Shown: piece by piece, positions 1 through 7,800 of the stretch
How the letters are laid out: each line of letters starts with the position of its first letter
How positions within the stretch are numbered: the first letter of the stretch is position 1
Origin: Elysia marginata
Taxonomy: Eukaryota; Mollusca; Gastropoda; Plakobranchidae
Reading direction: 5' to 3'
Assembly (NCBI GenBank): GCA_019649035.1
Contig: BMAT01005902.1
Span: 146,882 to 167,269 of the forward strand
Length of the DNA stretch: 20,388 bases
Made by a program: the position numbers and the translations under genes
Notes under the pieces: generated by a model
What the model saw: only the letters and a program-made list of their open reading frames with translations
Told to the model about the DNA's origin: nothing
Database searches by the model: none

Positions 1-620
1 AGTCAAACAAGTTAATCAGTTCAAGTATCTGGGATATATGTTGACATCGGATGGAAAATGTGAAACCGAGATAAGAAAGCGAATAATCACATAAAAAACA
101 GCCTTCAAAAAGCTGTCGCCACTCATGACCAACAGAAATATACACATGGATACAAAAATAAGAATTTTAAAAGCATATGTTTGGTCTGTTCTTATATATG
201 GCTGCGAATGCTGGACAATGAACAACACTCTTAAGAAAAAAATAGAAGTGGCAGAGATTTGGTTTATTAGGAGAATATTAAAAGTGTCGTGGAAAGATAA
301 AAAGACCAACGACGAGGTACTTGATATGGCAAATACAGGAAGATCACTTTACAGTACAATCAGAAGAAGACAAATGAAGTTCACAGGCCATATCAACAGA
401 GCACGAGGGATTGAGCATCTTGCAATGACAGGGAAGATCAATGGAAAGAAAAGCCGTGGACGCCAAAGAACAACCTATGTCGACAGTCTAAACACCTGGG
501 CAAACCATGGAGCAGCATACAAGAAGCCAGTTCATGAGGTCCTCTTGTGAGCGACAGATTTGGAAAACCATGACCGTCAATGCCTGCTCCAGGCACGGCA
601 CCTGATGATGATGATGATGA
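1..620 (+). mobile_element. 3' end of a degenerate non-LTR retrotransposon (LINE)
   Basis: The frame starting at base 2 reads FKYLGYMLTSDGK, then KIRILKAYVWSVLIYGCECW, then IWFIRRILKVSWKDK, FTGHINRA and KSRGRQRTTYVDSLNTW. This is the typical end of the reverse-transcriptase ORF in animal LINEs, after the catalytic core. The frame is broken by a TAA at 92-94. Around 525-552 it shifts: the usual C-terminal end (RQIWKTMTVNACSRHGT, then stop) continues in the frame that starts at 552. The stop TGA at 603-605 opens a (TGA)6 tail at 603-620, a short-repeat 3' tail of the kind RTE-like and related LINEs carry. The 5' part is cut off by the window edge. Clade assignment (RTE-like or I/Ingi-like) is not certain. 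It lies in sense with the CHPF exons and is a dead copy. Confidence 0.85.
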
Positions 621-1761
621 TTAATAGTTTGGGATTGGCCATTAGGTTAAGGCTAGAGTAGAATGATTTTGAAATCTAGGTTTCTATTTATCACATATTT
701 TAGAATATTTATTTTATTTATTGATTCCAGACTTATGAAAAGAATTAACTCACTGACTACTCCTCCTGCAACTGTTGAGGAATTTTTATTTTGACAGTGA
801 AATTTTTATTTTTCTTGGTAAAATACCATTCCTGCAACAGCTGTGAGTTGGGACTTGTGATTTTTTATCCATGGTTACATCACAACAGTTGGTGGAAAAG
901 TTTTGGCAATGATTAGCTATACAGAATACAGAATTCTTTATTAATCCCACATAGCTTTGCCACTTAGCTCTTGAATGGTATAAATCAACTATGTCCAGGA
1001 CGATAAAAATCGGCAGGAGAGCATTTTTGCAAACTTTCTAATGCTTTCATAACTACCACAAAGAGATGCATTGGCTGTAACGAGTCATTCATATGCTTTA
1101 GTATTAGATAGTAATACGTTGTAAAAAATGAGTGGGCGTAATTTAGAGCTTTTCCTTTACTTTCTTTTTTTTTTTTTTTCCATTCATTTTGTGACTAGAT
1201 CTAGTAAGTTATTTTTTTTTACTTTTGTGGTCTTTCCCTTTCCTATTTTGGGGGCTTCAATTTATATTTTTTGTTTTCAAGTAAAAAATTTCTAAAAATT
1301 GACACTCAAAGTTTTTGTTTTATTAGAATCTTTATCTTGACTAAGTATGGAAACAAATTTCATACGTCAAACATTCATTGACTGTTTAAAGATATCTCCA
1401 AACCGTCCAGTATACAGGCTATAGACAAGTAAGTTAAGAATTTTCATTGTGTATCATTCCTACATTAAAGTACTACTTGACCTGAAAGAAAACTATATGT
1501 CTGCAATCGGTCATTAATATCTATGAATTATTCTTTATTATTTGCCCACAGTTCTGTGGTTTCATAAAAAGAGAGAATTAATCGTACTTTAACTTATAGA
1601 GAGGGGTGTATGATTTAGTTAACATTGACAAACACACTGAAATATTTCAAGATGTACATATCTCATTTTGATGGCATCACACTATTTGTGTTTAAAGTAT
1701 AAAAAGTCATGCCCTCAATGCCATCTTCCTATACTTACAAAGCTATCCATGTCATCCCCAG
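621..1761. other. non-coding stretch upstream of the first visible CHPF exon
   Basis: This is AT-rich sequence, presumably intronic because the exon starting at 1762 needs an upstream partner. There is a near-repeat of CCTGCAACTGTTGAGG and CCTGCAACAGCTGTGAG at about 768 and 831, and T-runs at about 1160-1180 and 1212-1220. No conserved coding segment of a CHPF protein is visible here, so the preceding exon lies left of the window. Confidence 0.6.
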
Positions 1762-1880
1762 GTACTTTTGTGAGGTTGAGCTCAACTCAACTCGTCATCA
1801 AATTGAAGACATGAAGAGAGACATTTTGTACATGAGCCAATTTGCCCCGGGTGGAAGGGACAGTGTCTCATGGCCAATAG
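1762..1880 (+). CDS. CHPF: CHPF exon a (first visible exon)
   Basis: It encodes YFCEVELNSTRHQIEDMKRD and continues to SWPI plus the first base of a glycine codon. This matches the human segment AFARAELERTYQEIQELQWE followed by AAWPVG. The acceptor is CCCCAG ending at 1761. The first base completes a codon begun in an unseen exon, most likely Arg or Lys. The donor is AG/GTAATA after 1880. The frame stays open back to an ATG at 1709, but those extra residues do not match the family, so I start the exon at 1762. The helix-forming, charged composition fits the linker between the two glycosyltransferase-like domains. Confidence 0.85.
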
Positions 1881-4800
1881 GTAATATTTTTTGTGCCCAA
1901 AAACAACACTGGGGATATGCCTTTTCTGTATTTTTAGATATCAGCTATACTTCTCTACATCTCAAGGCCATATATATTCAAAAGTTTAATTGATTTACTC
2001 CTATTAAGTGGAAGAGGGGGGGGGGGGTATTTATATTTGAACAATGGACAGTATGAGGTGAAATATGTGATTTACATAAGGTTTTTGGTTATTTAGACAA
2101 TGTTTGAGTGAGACCACCAGCTTTAGTGTAACAGTTGAAGTAATGTTCCATGAGATATGGGTATTGGTCATTGTGGGCTTGAGAAAGAGACAAACCAAGG
2201 AAAGGCCTTGCAATCAGTCCATATGAGGGAAATGTTGTTGTTTTGGTATCAAGTGATAAATATTTCTGAGTGATTAAGTTTTTCTTGATCTGAAAAGATT
2301 TTAGACTTTTAAGAAAAGCATGTTAAAAAAAAAGAAGACCAACTGAACTTTTGAATGGTGTATCATTAAGAGTGGTCACAAGACATATGGAGTATCTAGA
2401 CTTGGCTATCATTCAAGATCAGAATTTATCCAAAAGATATTTTGTAATTGGTTGTAACAATCTGAGCAGGACTTATATAGCCACATTACAATGCTGTAAG
2501 TCAGCAAGTGATGATTTTCAGGTACATACAATGCCTTGTAGGCATCGAGAAAAGTATCAGAAAATTTAATGTCGAACTCTTTTGCCAGATCTGGTAAAGA
2601 AGCTATAGCTCAGGGTAAAAATATAGTCCCAATTGCTGTATATTGTCAAACGCCTAGATATATACAGGGATGTAAATCTGTCAAATTTTCTCTGGATTCA
2701 GATTTTTGAAACATGGGAAAACTGGCTGCCATTTCCTTTATAATTAAAAAAAAAAAAATGAAATATGTATTTCTTAAATAGGCCTACATGTAGGCCTACA
2801 ACTCAACTTAATACTTGTATACTAGTGTAGAAAGTTCCAGAAGTAAAAAATTCAATGCACATTCAAGACCTAGTAACATGGTCTATAGAGAACTCTTCAA
2901 ATTTAAAGTGTAGCATCTTTTGCATTGAAGGCATGGAGGGTGCCATGATTGTGACTATCAGATTATCAGAGGCAAATTTTTATAGAGCAGAAAGAGCAGC
3001 CCAGAGCCAGATTCTCTGACAATGCCCGTATGTTGTTTTGCTAGCATTAAAGTGGATCTTGCCTTTGACCAAGCAAGGGTCATCTGTCAACTGTTGCCTG
3101 AGCCTTCTTTGATACATGAAGCTAATTCTCATACTCAGAAGTTTAATAAGGAGATGTATACTGTAAATGTAGATCTCGGGCCTTGTCTAGATTCAACGAC
3201 CAACTTTGGAAGCCGGCAATAATCGGCCCTACAATTTGATTATGGGTTTTATTTTGCTTTCCGATCTTTTTGGACGTGTAAAGTTGAATACAGTTCTTCA
3301 TCAATTCTTGCAATTCCCTGCGGTTAATTTTTGTTTGTTCTCAAATTTCTGTACCTTTATATATTATTGTTTCCAATTTCCCTCTCCTTACGACGCAACA
3401 TCTCTGCCTTCATCTCCTAAAAATGGAAGTGAACATGACACGCATAGTATGAAACGAAAAAAAAAAATTCCTGCAAAGCCTGAGTTAGATCTAGACCTAA
3501 TCTAGATCTAGACTCTATTAAAAAAAGTCTTCTAGGTCTAGATCTGAAATCCAGATTATAAATCTAAATTAATTTCTAAAACTGATTCAAGTTTTAAAAA
3601 CGTCATCTAGATTGTAGATCTAGATCTTATGTAGATTCAATGACAAACATTGTTTTTTGGAAGTGTTTTTTTATGTTCTTGAACTTCTCACATTAAAGCG
3701 TAAGTCTTTACGTTTGATTGTTTCAAATTTTAAATATAAAAGCTGTGAGAAAGGAACATGAACTTGAAAGCCATAGCGGGAATTCCCAAGACATGGTGCA
3801 CAAAGGACGTTCAACATAAATTGAACAAATTGTCATAGAAAATGACTATTTTATTGAACGAACGTCAAGCTTTAGCGATGGCTAGACTTAGAATCTAGAC
3901 CTAGCGTTGACTTCAATTCAGATTTTAAATCTTGAAAACAAGCTCTCCTAGACCTCAATTGAATTAAATGTCACGTCTAGTTGGCGTCCGGGATTTGTTA
4001 AAATAGCTGTGTAAATGTGAGGCGTGAATCTCTAAAACACACACACACACAGAACGACACTATCAACTTACAGATACATATAGCAATAACTACCCTGAAA
4101 GACTTAGATAACATAAATTGTTGTTGTGAAAAATAATATGTTATATCTGAGTTAGACCCTTAGCCTATTTAAAATAAACCCAAATGTCTCGGTCGTGCAA
4201 AAATCAAAGTGTAGAGGTCGATAAATCCATCATTTGAGCCATATAAAGAATTGATTCTAAGCTTTCAATACTGCCTTTGTCAGGATCTCAGTCTTATGAT
4301 GTAAATAGTATGCCAGTTTGTTCCAATTTTCACTTTTTTACTTTTTTATTTTTAAAGAAAGAATTTGTTATGCAATTTTTGTTTGAATGTCTTTTGATGT
4401 TTGCAGGTGTTCCAGAGCCATACAAACCCAAAAATAGATTTGATGTTATTCGATGGGACTACTTTACTGAGACACATATATTTTTCCAAGACGACTTTAC
4501 TAATGTTAAAGAGTTGATAGGTGAGTTTGCTTCAAATTTGTTCTTTTTTTGTGAATGCTAAGTTGCTAAGAATACATAAATTTACTTGCAACAAAATATG
4601 AACATTACCTGTAAGTGCAACTGTTTTCTGGGAGGAGGATAAACAGTGTAATTTGGTTTCTGAATATATAAAAAAAAACTGCAGTTGAATGCTTTTTATG
4701 CTATATTGGCAATTCCTCTCTCTTTAATACTTATACTTTAATAGTCAGTCTTCATGGATGCCAAATTTCAAGTTTTTTCCATCCATTTATTGTTCATTGC

Positions 4801-7800
4801 ATAACATGTGTCCATGCAAGATGCAATGTTAGGGTCATTTTCAGGTTTGTTTTTTTTTTTTTTAGAATCATTCTCGGCTATTGTTAATGTATTGAAAGAT
4901 ATTTATCCTCTGATATGCCCTTGTGCTCTAAGCAACTTGCTAAGTGTCTTTTTTCATTGTTGTTTGCACCAGATTACTTATAAGATCTATTTGGCAATTT
5001 TGTACCTCTGCTAGCATAGCGAGCACAGTTTGGGCCCCTACTGGTTGGGTCAGTGTGAGTATAATGTGACCGGCTGAGGCTAAGTCATGGTATCCCCGCT
5101 AGTCTCTGGGTGGCAGCCCGTACATTGTCATTGGGACCCAAGCCCTGAGATCACCTTTGAAGTGGAATTGGGTTTGAAAAATATCCTTCAATCAATCTGC
5201 TAGCATAGTGGTAATATATACTGTATTCCCTATTTTGATACCTATAATATTTGATTATTTTCACCTCTTTTTTTCAAAGGTGGTGACAAGCTTGACATCC
5301 AAGACATCATCAAAGTATCCATGGAAAAATTGAACGAGAAGCATGACAACAAGTTTCTGTATTCCTACTTGATAAACGGCTACAGGCGCTTTGACCCACA
5401 GAGAGGCATGGAGTATGTCCTAGATCTGGCTCTTGAAGACACTTCTTTGACACCCCAAGAGGAGAATATTGATGGAAATTACAAAAACAAGATAGTGGAG
5501 AAAAGAGTGTTTCTAGTTCGCCCTTTAGGAGAGGTACTGGAAAAGCTGCATATTGCCTTTTTTTTGGACACATTAAAAATCTATGTTTTTAGGGGAAGAA
5601 ATTTAATAGCTTCATATTGCTTCTATTTGACCCAACTTTACAAAACCTAACTACTACAATTCCATTTAGAGCAGTAAGTGGTCAGGTGTATTTTTATGCC
5701 TTTTCATTTGAAGGAATTCTTACCCTTCAGAGATTTTTTAATAAAAGAAAAAAAAAATTTATATTGTATTTTATGACCACCGTAACCTGATTAGCGTGAA
5801 ATGTGTTGAACAGCTTCTGCAACAGTCTTATAGCTGGTTTGTTTTTATGTCAACAGGTGGAGGTGGTACCCATGCCTTATGTTACAGAGTCTACAAGGAT
5901 TTACCTGGTGCTACCAGTCGTTGCCAGTGATGCTGACAGTTGGGGTCTCTTCTTGGAAACATATTCTGCACTACAGGTCAGAGTCAACTGCACTTCCTTT
6001 CGCCTCTGCTAAATTGTTGAATAGCAAAATTCTATAGAGTTTGAAAGCACATGCTTTTGATTTTTATGCTAATTTTAATGTAAACATGCTTTTTATAACT
6101 TGTAATCAATGCATACATTTTAGGTCTTGTGTAATCCATGGCCAACTTCATAATGCACTTTCCTAAGACTTAAGTACTTGTGACAAGTGTGAAAAATACA
6201 AGGTTTGAAATTCAGTTTGTTTACTCATATCCCCATAACCTAACCGTCAAAAAGTATGGAATAATAAGCTGTTGTTTGAGCTCTTCATTAAATAGGCCAA
6301 ACCTGTTCACATCTAGTATTCTTTATTTCTATTATTCCTTCTGAGTGCTAAGCTAGGTTGAATGGCTGTCCCTCCTTACGCATGTTTTGGGGGCATTGAA
6401 ACAAATTGCTAAATTTTCAGATTCCGCTATTGTTATGCATGGCTGTTTGGTATGGCTGCAAAGATATTCATGAACTAAAATTTTATCGATAAATTTTTTA
6501 AACAGTAGGTGTGTCAGGCACAAAGTCAGTTTGATTAGTAAAACTGAACCTTGCAAGTAAATAGGTAGAATCAAATAAAAAAACCGTTAAAAATGTGTTA
6601 CAAACTAAATCAAAAGTTTAACCCCTTCGCTGCTAACCATTTTTGCACCCTGTGTGCTAACTATAAACCTGTTATCTAGATCTAGATCTAATCACAAGAT
6701 CTAATTTAGATTTAGATGTAGACCCAGATCTATACGCATAGCCTACCTGAATCATGTGAATGTTCACCATTTTGTAGGTTGTCTTAGAGCCATCTTGACA
6801 GCATAAAACACAAAGCAAAAGTGAAGACAGCAAGGACGCTGGCTGACTCAGTGCAAACAACTACACACACACACACACACTGTGATGACCAAGGTTGGCC
6901 TATGCTGAGATAAATTTAGCTGTAACAGCCTCTAGGCCAGGCCTGAAAGCTTCTAGCATGCTCTAAGACTAAGCCCACACACAAAAAGTGGAAGTGTGTA
7001 GTAGGAGAAGCGAAAGAAACAGGGCTATAAAAAAGACGTACGTAGTACGTCCACAGCGCATATAGGTGGGCATTAATAGGACGTACGTGGTACGTCCACA
7101 GAGCAGCGAAGGGGTTAAAGACTGAAAATGGTTTGAAAAACATAACATATTGGTTTTGTTTTTTTTTTGTTTTTTTGTTGTTTTTTTTTGTTTTTTTTTG
7201 GGGGGGGGAGGGCAAAAATTGTGGATACAAGTGGAATATGGGAGCTTTCATGAAGATGTAAGTGCAGTTAAGCTCACCTCAAAACAAAAATCTAGGCCCA
7301 GCATCTACAAGATAGTATGTGTACGAGCAGAATGGAAAAGGTTAAGCGAAATGGGCTGAAAAATGATTGCTTCAGATCTTTTTGAGGTCCAAAACTTATT
7401 GACTTCAGCAAGCAAGACCTTTACCATCTCTTTCCTTACCTAACTTCCTTCTTTCTTCATCATTGGTTTTTGAACTGATATCTATTTGTGCATAATACTC
7501 ATCCAACAAACTTTATTCTCTTCATCGTTCTCAGGCTAAATCTGAAGACAGCCTGGCTTTGATCCTGATCTTCATGTATGAACAGCTTCCAAAAGCAGGG
7601 GAAAATGATGTTTTCTCTGTCTTAAAGTCCATGGTGGGCTTCTACAATGACAAAAATGAAAATGGTGTAAAGACATCTACAATAAGTTTTGCAACCAATA
7701 GAACCTATGTACCTGAGTTCCGAATTATTGATCTGGTAAGCAAGTTAGCAATTAATTCATGGGTGCAAGCTCGCCGACTGTGGTCGGCATGCTGGCCAAT

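Larger units (their letters stand above)
1881..4406 (+). other. CHPF intron (2.5 kb)
   Basis: No exon is seen here. It holds a 12-G run at about 2016-2027, a perfect 20-bp palindrome at 2779-2798, a cluster of AGATCT/CTAGAT motifs at about 3486-3635, a hairpin at 3806-3866 and an (AC)7 tract at 4037-4051. A 79-codon open frame at 2986-3222 (it contains IKVDLAFDQARVICQLLPEP) resembles no family I recognise, is not part of CHPF, and is probably a chance frame. Confidence 0.7.

Noticed and set aside
1709-1761. ATG at 1709 as the start of a CHPF-like protein
   Set aside because: The residues before Tyr at 1763 do not match the family, an acceptor (CCCCAG) ends at 1761, and the protein needs a large N-terminal part encoded upstream.
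2986-3222. 79-codon open frame with protein-like composition in an intron
   Set aside because: No recognisable family, no splice signals placing it in CHPF, and the preceding and following CHPF exons join perfectly without it.
4037-4051. CRISPR or other array-like structure among the repeats
   Set aside because: All repeats seen are microsatellites, dispersed elements or one 39-bp minisatellite; there are no regularly spaced unique spacers, and this is animal DNA.
6672-7251. Minus-strand frames across the MITE as a transposase remnant
   Set aside because: No piggyBac catalytic blocks or similarity; the frames run through AC and T/G low-complexity sequence.
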